The notes: a model not told the origin generated them from the letters alone. 64,000 nucleotides of DNA from Auricularia sp. M13 (GCA_037042915.1 CM073195.1:3720001-3784000); one strand, 5' to 3'. Shown: positions 1 through 11,800, numbered from the stretch's first letter. Made by a program: numbers and translations.

Positions 1-1
1 T

Positions 2-3000
2 GCAACGCGTCGCGCGCATGAGCTCGACAAGAAACGCGTCATCGCGTCCCTTGCGGGTGGCTCAACGAAGCGACTGCTCAAAGCCTCAACTTTCGTAGGG
101 TTACCCACAGTCGTAGTCGACCCGCGGGATCCTAACAAGCTCATCTCTGAGCCTGCAGCGGTTAATGCCGCAACTTGTGATTATTTTTCACAGTTGTATG
201 AGCGCAAAGACCAGCCGGTGCTTCCTAAACCATGGATGACATGTCCCTCGGTTGCTGAAGTCCGCGCTCGCGTAGAAGCACGTCCGTTCGTGTGGCCGGT
301 AGCTGCAACGGTTGAATCGTTCCGTGCAATGTTACGCAAGGGCAATGCTCGTCCGAGCCCAAGCATTGATGGCTGGGAGAAATGGTGCGTTAAGGCACTA
401 TCGGACACAGGCCTCAGAATTATTGTGGCACTCCACAATTACGAGGTCATGCACTCACGATGCCCGGATGCTGTCAAAGTCTGCCGTCTATCAACTTTGC
501 ACAAGAAGGGTATTCGTGCAGACCTTAAGAACATGCGTGGTCTTGGCATTTCTGCATTCTTGCACAACTCTCCTGCGACATGGCTCAACTTCCACCTCGT
601 ACCGTATGCGACACAGATGGGCTTGATACCCGAGACTCAGGTTGCAATGCAACAAGGCATTCAATCACGCGATTTGCTAAGTTTTCTCTCGCGCTGAAAT
701 GTTGGGCTCACCGTCACTCGCAGACCGTTTACATTCTCAAACGTGATCAAATGAAAGGATTTGATTACTTGTCGCCCGAGGGCTTCTATGATGCTGTCCG
801 TGCTTACGGTCTTCCGCAGTCCATAATCGACCTGGACAAGGCAATGCAGTCGGACAATATCTGCTATGTCCGTACTGCGTACGCTCACGCGGGACCGATT
901 TGCATCAACGGTGTGGCAAAACAAGGTGCACCACTCTCACCTATCAAATGCGGGCTCACTACGAGTTTAGGTCACCGATACATCAATGACTTTTGCAAGT
1001 CACTGAATGGTGCGCGTCGCATTCAAACTTGTGCGCGCGCACGAGGAATATTTCATACACTGTATGACAAGCTGAGTCTTCCCGTCTCAATGGTTGAGTA
1101 CATGGATGACTCGCTGATTATGGCTTGGACGCCTGCAGCACTCTGCAGCATTGCCCTTGAGCTTGAACGCTTTCAATTTGTTTACGGCTGGCTAACGCAA
1201 TGGCTCAAGAGTGTTGCCGCCATCTTCGGCCCCATACCTGAGTCGGCGCCTCAGGAATTGGAAATCCCTTCGGTATCCGTCGAACCGGGATCGGACCCAA
1301 TGGTCATCCAGACTCATAAAGTCCCACTCCTGCGTAACGAATTGGAATTCTTGAACACACGGATAAATGATCCTAAGTCCCGCTTTCATATTCTCTATGA
1401 TTTCATTTCCAACTTTGCATTCCCTCGCTTTTCTTTCAACCCCCCACTCTCACTTCTTCGCAAGATCGTCGAACAGATCATCGTGTCCAAAGCACGTGCC
1501 CTGTTGGCTCTTCAGCCGATCATGCGCGCCGACGCAGAGGCTCTCGACAAGCTCATTGCTTCCAAAATCCATTCATTCTTTGGCTTTCCTTATCACCCGA
1601 GTCGCTCTGTGCTGACGCTTCCCATCAGTTATCATGGTATAGGGTCTACCAGCATCCGTCGCCTTAATGACGCGCTGGCTATAGAAGGTCTTCGCCGAGA
1701 CCTGAATCACCATGTAACCGCGTACCGGATGATGGCAGAAATCACGATTGGTGACTGGATGTGCGACGTCAACGATTGTGTTTATCCGCTTGACGGGCGT
1801 GGACTTCGGTCAGATCTGTCTCGCAGACAGCTAGCCGGAAAGATTCCCCATGCATGGTTGGTGGCGCGTGAGGCAATGCAGACACTGCATCCTCTTGAGC
1901 TGCGCCGCACCGATATGTCGTACCTGATGGACGGTGATGTGGGTTTGCGGCACGTCGCAAAGAGCCTCGCGCAGTTCAATATACCAGATCTTCCGGATGG
2001 GAAGGACTGGCAGGTCTTCGAGAACCGCGGGCTCTCGCGACTGAAAGATGTGGGGCTGTGGACTCTAGACCGGAACGAGCGTCGGATTGTCTTTCAACCG
2101 TATGCGCAATTCCCGTTCATGAGGAAGCGGCTCGATCCGGGAACATTGCGCTGGCCTAAGGTCGACGCTATGCTGCGCTTTATGCGCATTGAGCATCTAG
2201 GCGATGGTGATGTCGACTTGCTCATTCCCCGGATTGATTGTTGCGAGCAGGCAGAATGTCGAATCCTGGCCATTGCCGCGACGAACTCACTCAGCCCTTA
2301 CCCGTTGGACCCGGACGCGTCACCGGGCACGGTCACCCATTGGGCCTGCGATGGCTCGATGCGGCCAGCAGCAGCAAGCAAGCTCGACTTTCGTCGAGTA
2401 ACTGCAGCTGTTACGGGTTCAACATCCGTCGTGTTCGAGATCACCGGGCGCGCGAGCGGCATCATGCATGGAGAGGTCTTTGCGCTCATAGCGTCGACGC
2501 TACTCAGTATGCAGAAGCCGGGACGACATGTTATTTATTCTGACCATCTAAATACGGTCCGAGTCGTCCAGGACAGTGTTTACTCTCCTCTCGTCGATGT
2601 CTCGCGTTCGAGACATTCCAACGCGCGCTCATACTATCGTTGGCTTCTTGATCTGGTAAAAAGAGCCAATTGCACGGTAGTGCAACATACACGCGGTCAC
2701 CAGGACGATGGCAGTTTACCGTCCAGGATGAACTCGTGGGCTGACTACCTGGCCACGAGTGCGCAAGGGCAAATCTTGCGCGTACCGCTTGCACCCATTC
2801 CGACGTTCGCTATGGACCCGTACACCTTTTTCACATCATGTGATGGTTGGGTCGAATCGAACATCTCCGAGTTCTTCACGTTCCATGATGCTGTGTGTGA
2901 AGCTCATGAACGTGCAAGTGCTAAGGATTTCCGCATGGCCACGCACCTGTACAGTGCTTACCCTCCGCCGGTATATCCTTATGCAAAGGCATTTTCGACA

Positions 3001-3557
3001 TATTCTGCTATTGTGCAGTTATATGCTCGTTCGGGGCAACTCCCAACGGCTGAGCGTGAGCTCGAACGCCGGGAGAAACATGCCGTCTCTGCGCTCTGTA
3101 GACTTGGTTGCATTGCAGTGGAAGATGAGCACCACGTCTTTGCCGAATGCCCTGTTTACAACGTATTTCGCTCTGAGGCTGGTACGCGCCTGCGACAGCT
3201 GATGAAGAAGAAACTTGACGATGCTCAGTTGTCTGGTGACATTGCGTCAAAGCTCCTAAACGCTGCTGAGTTGTTTTATAATGATCCGTGTGGAATATGG
3301 CCGCTCACATTCTCGCAGTTCTATTACGGACATGTTCGCGTTTGGGGCAGCTCCTGCCTCCCGACGTGTTTGACTCTGCGATGGCGCGTGAAAGGTTTTT
3401 GCGCGCCATAGATGCAGACTGGCACGTTGCGGGAATACGACTTGCTGGACGTATATGGGGTGACTTCCAGAGACGGATAGCGGTTATAAGGGATGTTAGA
3501 GGAGTTCGCACAAGGAGGGCAAAAGAGGGTGGCACGAGTAGCAGCTCGCGTGTGTGA
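2..3557 (+). pseudogene. LINE ORF2: reverse transcriptase + RNase H, frameshifted
   Basis: This copies element RNA into DNA at a nicked target site. Three frame segments make up one protein: frame 2 to about 690, frame 1 from about 690 to about 3345, frame 3 to the stop at 3557. Reverse transcriptase signs are an RT-like N-terminal block and the catalytic box YMDDSL near 1100, where most LINEs have YADD. RNase H near 2350-2760 keeps its acidic residues: D in WACDGS, E in MHGEVFA, D in IYSDHL and D in SWADYLA. A cysteine-rich segment (RLGCIAVEDEHHVFAEC) follows. The C-terminal AGIRLAGRIWGDF block is one I recall from agaricomycete retroelement polyproteins. The two single-base breaks make it inactive as assembled. 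It differs from the LINE at 43.4-57.7 kb in RT sequence and in keeping an RNase H active site. Confidence 0.85.
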
Positions 3558-3714
3558 AGCCGTTATACGGACAGCCACGTCGTAGCCGGTAGGGGGCAGC
3601 AGGCTTGACCTGGTGGTCCTGATCCACTCGTGGAAGCATGACATATGATATTTCGACCTAATTGTTCCACCGTGGCATTTGTCCTTAGCTCTTAGTAGCG
3701 GAGGTGGAATAGAG

Positions 3715-3736
3715 AATGTAAACAATGTAAACAATG
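3715..3736 (+). repeat. LINE 3' tail, 9-bp tandem repeat
   Basis: Two copies of AATGTAAAC plus AATG lie where the LINE's 3' end is expected. Several LINE clades end in short tandem repeats instead of poly(A); placing the element's end here is inference. Confidence 0.5.
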
Positions 3737-4461
3737 ACTACGTCCGAAGCAGAAATTGAGAAATTGAGTGAGCGACATCCATCGCCATGAAGCCACGTCA
3801 AGAAATAGCTCCTTTATCCGAAGCTCATTCCGAACAAGGTTGTGCGGCGGCGCTGAAAGCCGTTCAGCAGGCAATTCGGATTCAACTTGGCACTGCAGCA
3901 GATGAGGCCCGGCAATTGACGCGCCTTCCCTTTCCTCTCGAAGTGAAAGCTTCCTAGCTTTGGCTTGCAATTTGTTAAAAGGAACCTCTGGTCGTCTTCG
4001 ATGCCATTGTACAGCGAACACAAGGCTTACGTAGACTGAATTTTCCCGAGCGGCTGTCTTAGCATGCCCTTTCTTCGAATGCAGCCTGCATTCATGAAGG
4101 ACGACGCGATGGTCATCGCTTGGCACTCGGACTACCCACGCTTCCCTGCTTCCCCCGTCTGCGCACAGTCGGCTGCCATGTCTTATGGCGCGCGCGGCAC
4201 TGCGGCACTTGGGGATGGAGGTCGAGTTTATCACCAAATGTTGTCTGGGAATGGCTTCTCCATGTGTCGCGGCTGCCAGTAGAGAAGGTCGTTCTGCACG
4301 TTTCCAAAAAGCAGCCCTGGCATGGCCTACAGCGACAGCGCCTGTAAAACTCTGCCTTGCTCGTCTGAAATACTTGGTCCGGGGCTGCAACTCTCGCCTG
4401 CTAGCGCGAGCTGCTGGAGGTTTCCGCGTTGAAGACGTTGGTTACCGTCCTCTCCCGACGA
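3737..4461. other. Gap between LINE tail and KDZ element
   Basis: No gene recognised. A 232-codon open frame on the minus strand (3692-4390) has no domain, signal or repeat that I can recognise and overlaps the LINE tail, so it is not called. This is the pre-insertion flank of the KDZ element and resumes at 12826. Confidence 0.5.
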
Positions 4462-4469
4462 CTTGCACC
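4462..4469. repeat. Left 8-bp target-site duplication
   Basis: CTTGCACC lies immediately outside the left end of the KDZ element. The same 8 bases lie immediately outside its right end at 12826-12833. Confidence 0.9.
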
Positions 4470-4861
4470 CACCTGTACCTTACCCTAAAACCCAATAAGT
4501 AATGGACTGATCTGAGTGAGATCCGTCCATTGCATATGAGGGTTTCGAGCTATCACCATTCACAGCTGTATTTCCTCTGTAAATACAGCTGGGAGGGCAA
4601 AGCCATGGCTCAGTTGGTAAGGTGCTGGGTCGTCGGAGGTTGAGGCCGCTGTGTCCGCGGCCGGCGCCATGACAAACACCCGGCTCATCGCGCCGGCCAT
4701 CATCAACACTGTTTGGCATCGTTGCCCGCCGCTGCCCGCCGCCGCCGCCGCCGTCGTCGACGCCGCCGACTCAACACTTCGCCGTTTCACTCCGGAAAAA
4801 AAGCGCACATACTAAAGTTTATATAACTAAGCCAATGGCACCATCTAATAAAATACATTAT
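4470..4861 (+). repeat. Left terminal inverted repeat (392 bp)
   Basis: This matches 12434-12825 in reverse complement. It contains two perfect or near-perfect hairpins: arms AATGGACTGATCT / AGATCCGTCCATT near 4501-4531, and arms CAGCTGTATTT / AAATACAGCTG near 4563-4591. It also holds TGGCTCAGTTGG (4606-4617), which fits the RNA polymerase III A-box consensus TRGCNNAGYNGG, and a GCC/GCG-rich stretch. The long open frame across the repeat (4560-4808 minus, and its mirror 12487-12735 plus) has no plausible product and is not called as a gene. Confidence 0.92.
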
Positions 4862-4929
4862 GGGTTTCTGCTCCAGTATAATGATGTTGACTCAGTTATA
4901 TTGTGCTCGGGCTCAAGGGCAAGACTCTG

Positions 4930-4997
4930 CTCATATGCAATGGACGGATCTCACTCAGATCAGTCCATTACTTATTGGGTTTTAGGGTAAGGTACAG
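4930..4997 (+). repeat. Internal third copy of the KDZ terminus
   Basis: These 68 bp repeat the outermost part of the right inverted repeat, from CTCATATGCAATGGACGG to GGTAAGGTACAG, in right-end orientation, only 70 bp inside the left repeat. With the left end it bounds a sub-segment of about 528 bp (4470-4997) with inverted termini, like a miniature derivative nested in the full element. Confidence 0.85.
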
Positions 4998-5228
4998 CAG
5001 GGTGCACTTGCATGGTCACACATAGAAAGTACGAGACAAGGTCATTCTATTGGCGGCCATGTAAGTCTAACGGCGGGTGAGGGACATGGTGCATGACAGA
5101 AGCGGCAGAGCAAGACAGGGCATGAATGAGGACGGCATAAGGAAACTACGAGACATAGGTGATAGAGGGCAGCGCGACGTGCGCGCGGAGGCAGGCTCGC
5201 GCGGAGAGCGCGCGCGCCAGCGCGCGCT

Positions 5229-6741
5229 CTAGTCGCTGCCGCCGTCGCTCTCCGGGTCGCTGGGCTCATCGCTGCTGGCGCGCGTTGCGACGCGCTTCCG
5301 CGGTGCGCGCTTCGTCTTCTGCGTCGGCTTGCGCGCGGTGTCCTCTTTCTCCGCAGTCGGCGAGTCGTTGGCATTTGTCTTACGAGCCTTGCGTGGGCCG
5401 CGTGGCACGCCCGCGTCACTGCGCTTCTTGCGCTTCTTAGTTGCCTGCTTTTCCGGGGCCACCCAGTCGGGCACGAGCTCCCAATGACACTCCTCGGTGA
5501 TCAGCTTCTCGTACAAGACACGCAGGTTGTCGACACCGGAGATGCTGGCCGGTTGGCAAACAGGGCCAGGGAGCCACCCAACCAGCCGGACACCATGCTT
5601 CTGGACGACGGCCTGCTCGTACGAGGCGTAATTGATCGCCTCCTGGGGCGCGGCGCCTGCGTAGCGTTTGTCAAGGATCTGCGCTGTAAAGCTGTCAGCG
5701 TTGCCGTAGAAGAAAAAGCCGGGCGTTGCGCACTGTAGGTATTCTGCACGAGGCGCTGGATGTCCTTGACAAGGTCGGCCGACGACTTCTTGTTGATGCC
5801 GAGCACGCCTGCACAGACGCGTTAGCAAACGCAGAACATGAAATGAATCCACGTACCGCGAACACCGCCGATGCACCACATCTCGAAGAGCGAGAGGATT
5901 TGATCAAATGTCTTGCCCAGGATAATGTTGAAGAATTGCGACACGGCGGGCGAGCAAGCGTAGAACGGCTGGATTGTTTGGAAGGGATCGGAGCGCGCGC
6001 AGAAGAAAACTCCCTTCGCGCCGGTGCGCACTTCGAGCGTCTCAATCTAAGCAAGGATGGTCAGTAAGTGGAATATGGCATCGGGCACGCAACACACCTC
6101 ATGCCCGATGGTCTTACAAACGTAGGAGACGTCTTGATTCTTGGCCTGGCGGTTGACACGTCTCTCGACGTTCTTCTTCGCCTGGAACTCATTGTACTCT
6201 TGTATCCAGGCGTCCTTGACCGCGTCGGGCTCGTCCTTGTAGACCTTTTCCTCGCTTTTGATGGTCTCGAGGATCTCGCTGAGCTTGAGCTTTCGGCCGC
6301 GAGCCTCGACGGCCTCGTCTGAAGAGCAATAAAATATTAGCCATAATAAAAGCAGAAAACCGGCTGCACTTACCAGAGTTAAGCTCCTCAGAGCGGTGGT
6401 GCACATAGGCGTGCCAGATGCGCACAGTCTTGATGCGCGAGCGAGTGATGAAGGCTTTGCCCTTCGAGCCGCCGAAGACGCGCGAGCGCACGTAGGACCG
6501 CGTTCTAATGGTATCGAGGCATGAGCAACACATCATTGAAAGCAGGTTAAAAGAAGACTTACTTGCCAAATTTTTCGGCCGCTTCGTCGCAGCGCGTGAG
6601 TAGCTCGGTGACGATTTCCTCGATGGCGATGTTGAGCGCGTGGTTGACGCCAGCCTGTTTGCGCTTTTTGTTCGGGTCAGACGGTGCACGCCTGCCCGTG
6701 GGCTTGAAGGTCTTGCGCTTGGTCGTGAACGTCAGCGGCAT
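5229..6741 (-). CDS. KDZ accessory protein 1, basic, function unknown
   Basis: Five exons fit with GT-AG introns of about 50-58 bp: 6741-6563, 6504-6374, 6318-6098, 6046-5857 and 5808-5229. The ATG is at 6741. The N-terminus is basic (KRKTFKPTGRR, NKKRKQ). Exons 2-3 (IWHAYVHHRSEELN... WIQEYNEFQAKK) faintly resemble an HMG-box-like fold, but I would not assert it. The centre contains FFYGNADSFTAQI and GVRLVGWLPGPVCQPASI, a pattern I associate with uncharacterised agaricomycete proteins. The C-terminus has strong nuclear-localisation-like runs (KKRKKR, KRAPRKR) and an acidic end. The frame breaks once by one base near 5745. Being inside the inverted repeats, it is cargo or a helper of the transposon; a DNA- or chromatin-binding role is inference. 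Confidence 0.65.
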
Positions 6742-6881
6742 AGGAGGGGATGCGTGGGGATGGGGAAAAAAAGGATGGTTGGCTCGGACTTCAAATACCA
6801 TGTTCTCCCGATGAGCACGGGGCCAACACAAAGACTGCACAAATATCACTAGAATTTTATTGGGCAGAGGCAGGCAGGTGA

Positions 6882-7898
6882 CTACTGAAGAGAAAGAACT
6901 CCATATCCGGCATGCAAATCTTCACAATATGCCCAGAGAACTTGTGCCGTGTGACGAATACAATAATCGCTGCCGCACAGCGCCTCGTACATGTCCACCT
7001 CGTCGTGCCCAGCGAGAATGTCAATGAGCTGCCTCTCGTCGCCCTCCTGGAGTGCAAGGTTGGCAAGCACAAACGGGAGGTGCGGCGAGCTGACGGCTTT
7101 TGGGTGCTGGTCCGCTGCAGATTCGGCGATGGAGCGCGCAACCTGGCGAAGCTCAGTGACGCGTTGCGAGTGCTGGGTACGGGGTGCAGTACAGCGGCAT
7201 GCCGGGCATGTCACAGGGGGAAGGGTGGGTGCGGGGCGTGGGGTGCGTGTGGCGAGAAGGCTGCCCGTGGGAAGCACGGCAGAAGGGCCAGAAGTCGCGT
7301 CAGCGTGGCCAGCCGTGGAGTCAGCACGGCTTGGGCTGCGTGAGCGGGCTCCCGCGGGGTCGAGAGGCGCCCTGCTTGTGGGCGACGTAGCATGCGCGCG
7401 GTTGCTGTGGACTGGCGAGACGGGGCGAGCGTCGAGAGTATTGTCCGATGCGGATGTGGATGGGAACGATAAATCAGAGACATTTTCAAGGTCGGAATCG
7501 TCGGTCCTGATGGTGGAAGAGGCGGCGGAAGAGAGTCGTGGGCCGGAAGAGTGATTGTGGGCATGATAGTGCGCGAGATCCCAGGGGTAGAACGAGTCCT
7601 GCAACTCGCGGCACTTTCCACAGAATAGAAGACCGTGACGGTCGAATAATTCCTCAATAACCTCCTCATCTGAAGAGCGCGAAGGACTGGGGGATGGCGG
7701 GGGAGTGGGAGACGAGGGTGACGATGTCGTGGACGGCGGCGTGAAGCGTACGGCTGGACGGGCAGCGCTGCTGGCCGGACGCGTTGCGCGACGAGCCGAT
7801 GCATCGCTGGGCGCTGGGCCCCTGTTATCGCGCAGAGCCAGACGCGCTGGGCGAGCGGCCAGCGTCTCCCACTCGCTGGATGTCGGAGGCGGCAGCAC
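6882..7898 (-). CDS. KDZ accessory protein 2, Cys-pair protein, function unknown
   Basis: An open frame of about 339 codons has a stop at 6882. No in-frame ATG opens it, so the 5' exon(s) must lie upstream. A candidate is the minus-strand stretch near 8250-8400 containing TCRCTDCKSKF, a C-C-C cluster reminiscent of the CxC modules linked to KDZ transposases, but I could not find splice sites in matching phase. Visible features are a Pro/Ser-rich N-terminus, CGKC in LLFCGKCRELQDSFYPWD, an acidic/Ser linker, CPACRC, and a C-terminal segment with CGSDYC and HTAQVLWAYCEDLHAGYG. The spaced Cys pairs suggest metal binding. It has no TET/JBP HxD motif. Start uncertain; function unknown. Confidence 0.55.
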   Translation of the reverse strand: MLPPPTSSEWETLAARPARLALRDNRGPAPSDASARRATRPASSAARPAVRFTPPSTTSSPSSPTPPPSPSPSRSSDEEVIEELFDRHGLLFCGKCRELQDSFYPWDLAHYHAHNHSSGPRLSSAASSTIRTDDSDLENVSDLSFPSTSASDNTLDARPVSPVHSNRAHATSPTSRAPLDPAGARSRSPSRADSTAGHADATSGPSAVLPTGSLLATRTPRPAPTLPPVTCPACRCTAPRTQHSQRVTELRQVARSIAESAADQHPKAVSSPHLPFVLANLALQEGDERQLIDILAGHDEVDMYEALCGSDYCIRHTAQVLWAYCEDLHAGYGVLSLQ

Positions 7899-8864
7899 GG
7901 GCAGCGGTCGTTGCGCTGCTGCTCGCGTCTTAGAAGACGCACTTTCTGGGTGTTTCTACGAGGTGTCAGGCATGTAAAAAGACGCAAGTTGTATCAACAC
8001 ACCTTTGCACCGTCACTGGTGCGCATATTTTGAAGTTGACCGTCTGCAACGGCCGGTGAACGCGTGCAACCTGCAGCAAGTCAGCAAATCGACGAAGCAA
8101 GAAAATGCACATCCTCTGCGCACGAAACGCTGCGTATAGCCAGTGGGTATAGGCAGCGCTCGTTGCGCAGCGAATGCGCGCGGTTGTGTGGACGTACGCT
8201 GCCGTCGGTCGAGGTTGGTCAGGAGCAAGCAGCCCGTCGGCTCTTTCCGCATCCTCTCGCCCTGCTACTTGTTGCACGCAGGGAGATTGGATGCACCAAA
8301 GGACTCGTCCTCTTAAATTTGCTTTTACAATCTGTACATCTGCAAGTTGCCCGAGTTTCGAGAAAATCGGGCGAACGGTTCCAGTGATGCCACACCACCG
8401 ACTTCAGAGTGTCTTTGTGCATAGCAGCACTCTGGCTGAACCATAGCATAATCCAACACGAGGAATTTACTTTGAACGGGCTAATTGATAATTTCCGTAT
8501 AAAATTGGGCCATATTGTTGACGCTATACTAAGAGTACACTCGATGTGTGTTGCAACAAGACTACAAGAAACCACCTCAATTTCCCAGTGGATTCTTGCT
8601 GCACTCATGGCAAACTGCAGGGATACCATCTATTAACATATATGGTCGAATTGGTCACGTTTTTGAGTATCCCTGGGTCCCAATGCTTGGGCTTGAGGTT
8701 GGGGAGCTCTGCATTGTACGGAGCGTCTTGTACTTTGCAGCTCAATGTGTCGGCCAGCTCTCTTGTGTCAACTTGGAGACCAGATTCACGAGAGGCACGC
8801 CCATGTGCACAAGCATTGAACTACGTATATTGAGCACGGTACGGACTTCACAAACGCGGGTAAG
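7899..8864. other. Spacer inside KDZ element
   Basis: This lies between accessory gene 2 and the transposase stop. It probably holds the unplaced 5' exon(s) and promoter of accessory gene 2. No separate gene is supported. Confidence 0.4.
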
Positions 8865-11800
8865 CTACGTCTCATCTAACTCTACAATAAAGTCCTCGAT
8901 GGCATGATAATCCTGGGCGCGTTCTTCATCCTCGTCATCTTCGTCCTCGTCGTCCTCGCCGAGGCCCACACCCACATCAACAGCCGCGCTCGCGCTGCCT
9001 TCGCCGGGGCTGTTGGTCGTCGGGTCTCGGCTGCTGTCGAGGCGCGATCCGGGCATAAGAGCCCCAGCGAACATTGGGAACTGACGCGCCAGCTTGCTGA
9101 GGCGCTGACAATGGATGTCGTTGACGGACATGCGGCGTAACATGAAGTGGTACAGCTCACGCGCGAGCGGCGCGTTTGTTGTGGTCAAGTTGGCGTGCAC
9201 ACGGCGCATGTCGTCTTCCTCGTTCGACATTGCGGTAACGAGGCGCCGCATCTCGACGCGGCAACGCACCAGCTCCTCGCGTGCACGAGCGAGCTTGTGG
9301 TATTTTACTGCGGCCAGGCGGTTTGCGGATTGCGCCCAAGGCCGATTGGCAAGGTCCCCGCCGCGCGTGTGACGCAGGAGCTCGAACTCCTGCAGTTGCG
9401 TCCACTCCATCAGCGTGCTGAAGTCCACAGGTTGCGCGGGCGGCGTCAGCGCGGCAGCGGCATTGTTGTACTTTGTCACGGCGGTGCGAATAGCGCGGGA
9501 CCTCGCCTTGAGTCCCTTTCCGATAGCCTCGCGCATTTTGTAGCCTGCAATAAAAAATGTGAGCAACTTGCGCTGAAGCGGTGAAAGTAAGACATACCTG
9601 TGCCAAACGCGTGCGCCTTCGCGAGCTCGAACATGCGCTGGACCATCAAGAACTCAAGACGGTCCAGTGCGCGTCGCCAGCTGCGCTCGCTGGTTTTCCT
9701 TTGCGCGGCGATGTACTGCTCGTCGTCGGGCTGCCAGCGTTGCTCTACGCCAAGTGCAGACTCGAGCGCGACCGCCGCATCGAGTGCCGCGGTATATTTC
9801 TTGTACGCATCCCGGCGCTCCTTGTTGCGTTTGCGTATATCGCTGGGTGACAGCCGGTCGCGCGCAATCTCGCGCGCGCTGACGGCAGGCGGCGACAGCC
9901 CGGTCTTGAAGGCGCGAAGGCAGTCTTTCATCTTTAACCTGAAAAAGAGGCGTTAGAGCTGGACGAGAACGCGAAGCAGCTGACGCACTCGAGTTGCGCT
10001 AGCTCCTCGAGATGCTCAACATAATCCATTTCGAGCACATCGCGCTCAGGTTCGGCCGTAAGATTCTCGAGGTAGGTGAGCTCATCGTTGAGCCACCCCT
10101 CGATGTCGTTGTCTGTGTACCCGGTGGTCTCTTGGAAGCTCTTCAACGACGGCGCGAGTTCGGCAATAATACGAAACGCCTGGACGACGTTGTTGTAGAT
10201 GAATTTACCTAGTTGAAACGTCAGAATAGAATAAAAAAGAAATAGAGAGGTGACTTACTAAGATCCATGTACTTGTCATCGTCCCATTGCTTCAGGAAAA
10301 GGTCGAGGAATTGCACGTAGTGGAAGTACAAAGCATGTCGCACGAGAGGCGCGACAGCGTTAGACGCCGAAAAGAAACGTTTGCAGGTTTCCAAGTCTTC
10401 CAGACCAAAGCCCTTGCGATACAGGGGGTGGTGCTTAAGCTGGCAGAGGCGGTTATGGCCGTATCCGTGGAACGAATTGAGGCCAAAGGACACGTTCGCG
10501 AGACGCGCACGCTCGCCCAGACAGCTGCGCGACAATGTCCCTTGAAACACGCAGCCGATATCGTATCCCACGTAACGGTCTCGAAGACCAACGTTGAGCA
10601 TCTGCGAAACAATCCCGAGGCCGTACTTGGCGCTGTTGTCTCGTCAGCTTGGAACAATGAGATAAAAGCATTAGTACGTACAGCTCACCGCTCCGGACCA
10701 TCTCCGTATACCAGAGCGGAAACCCGTGCCTGCATAGGCATACAAAAATCCCCGTTTGGTCGAAGAGGCCAGGCGCCGTCTTGAAGTGCTCGGCCTTGGC
10801 GTTTTTCCATCGCTGCGAGCAGACTGATGGCGATGGCGCGTCATCGCCGGGTTCGCCTGACTCGCTGACCGTATGCCACTGCTGCTCGTCGGTTTCCGTT
10901 GCTGGCTGGAGATAGTGAGTAAAGTGCCATAAATTAGACAAGGCGTGCAGACCTTGCGACCGGGCTGAACGCGGCGTCCGACCTCGTTCGCGTACAGGTC
11001 AATGTGAGAGGTTGGGACCGCGTACGCCGACTCCAAGACGCGCCCGTCTGCGCGACCTGCCGCGGCGCTGCGTTTGAGCGATTGGCCGCCGTCCATGGCC
11101 ACCATTGCACCGATGTCGAGCTGCTCCTCGTCGTTTAGCTGCTAACGGGTTAGAATGATCTATATACGCGCAGTGCGCTGTGAACAAAAGCCACGCGCTC
11201 ACCTGGTAGCTGCAGCTCGGGCAGACATTCTTGGCGCGCCAGTGCGGCGCGTCGCGACCCAGCGCGCTCGCAATGCGCCGGTCGACCTCTCTGAGTATCG
11301 CCAAGTAGACATCGACGGCCTGCGCAAACTGCTCGCGCAGATGCGGCCGGTATGCGCACTGGAGAACCGTGAGCAGCTGCCTACCTGTCCTAGAACACTA
11401 ACGTACGTTATACCTATCGCAGAGAGCCCGCACAAAGGGCTGAATGCCGAGTCGGGGTGCGTGACGCCGAAGCCGGTGATAGAACTCCAGGAGCCCGATG
11501 GAAATGGCCACAGTGGGCTGCTTCGGCGTGCAGGCGAGCAGGCCAACGGCCATGAGGGCGAGGATGGGGTGCTGGCCGTCACGGTACGGTACAAGATATT
11601 CATGAACATAATCTAGGCGCAACGTCAGCAAGCGAAGCAAGGAAAATGTATTTGCGTACCCGTGTCGCGGACTGCGTTGATCACAAAGCAGGGCACCGCG
11701 TCAGGTTCCTCGTCCTCGCCGGGCAATGGCGTCTGCGCAGAAGGCGAGCCGGCAGAGGTTGGCGGGTCGGCGCCGTGCTTCCATTGCAAGTAGGCGTCCA

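Larger units (their letters stand above)
1..3736 (+). mobile_element. Non-LTR retrotransposon (LINE), 3' part, degraded
   Basis: The window opens inside this element. An open frame runs from base 2 and continues, with two frame breaks, to a stop at 3557. About 160 bp of 3' untranslated sequence follows, ending in a short 9-bp tandem tail at 3715-3736. The order reverse transcriptase, RNase H, zinc-finger-like C-terminus is that of fungal non-LTR elements. No endonuclease is visible because the 5' part lies outside the window. No target-site duplication can be sought without the left end. Confidence 0.85.

Noticed and set aside
3692-4390. 232-codon open frame on the minus strand
   Set aside because: No recognisable domain, overlaps the LINE tail, and has no intron or promoter signal; the GC-rich context allows chance frames of this size.
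4600-4680. tRNA gene in the KDZ inverted repeat
   Set aside because: Only the A-box matches; no full B-box, acceptor stem or anticodon arm could be drawn.
4560-4808. Identical 82-codon frame in both KDZ inverted repeats (mirror at 12487-12735)
   Set aside because: It exists twice only because it lies in the inverted repeat; Ala/Gly runs come from the GCC/GCG-rich stretch, and no product is plausible.
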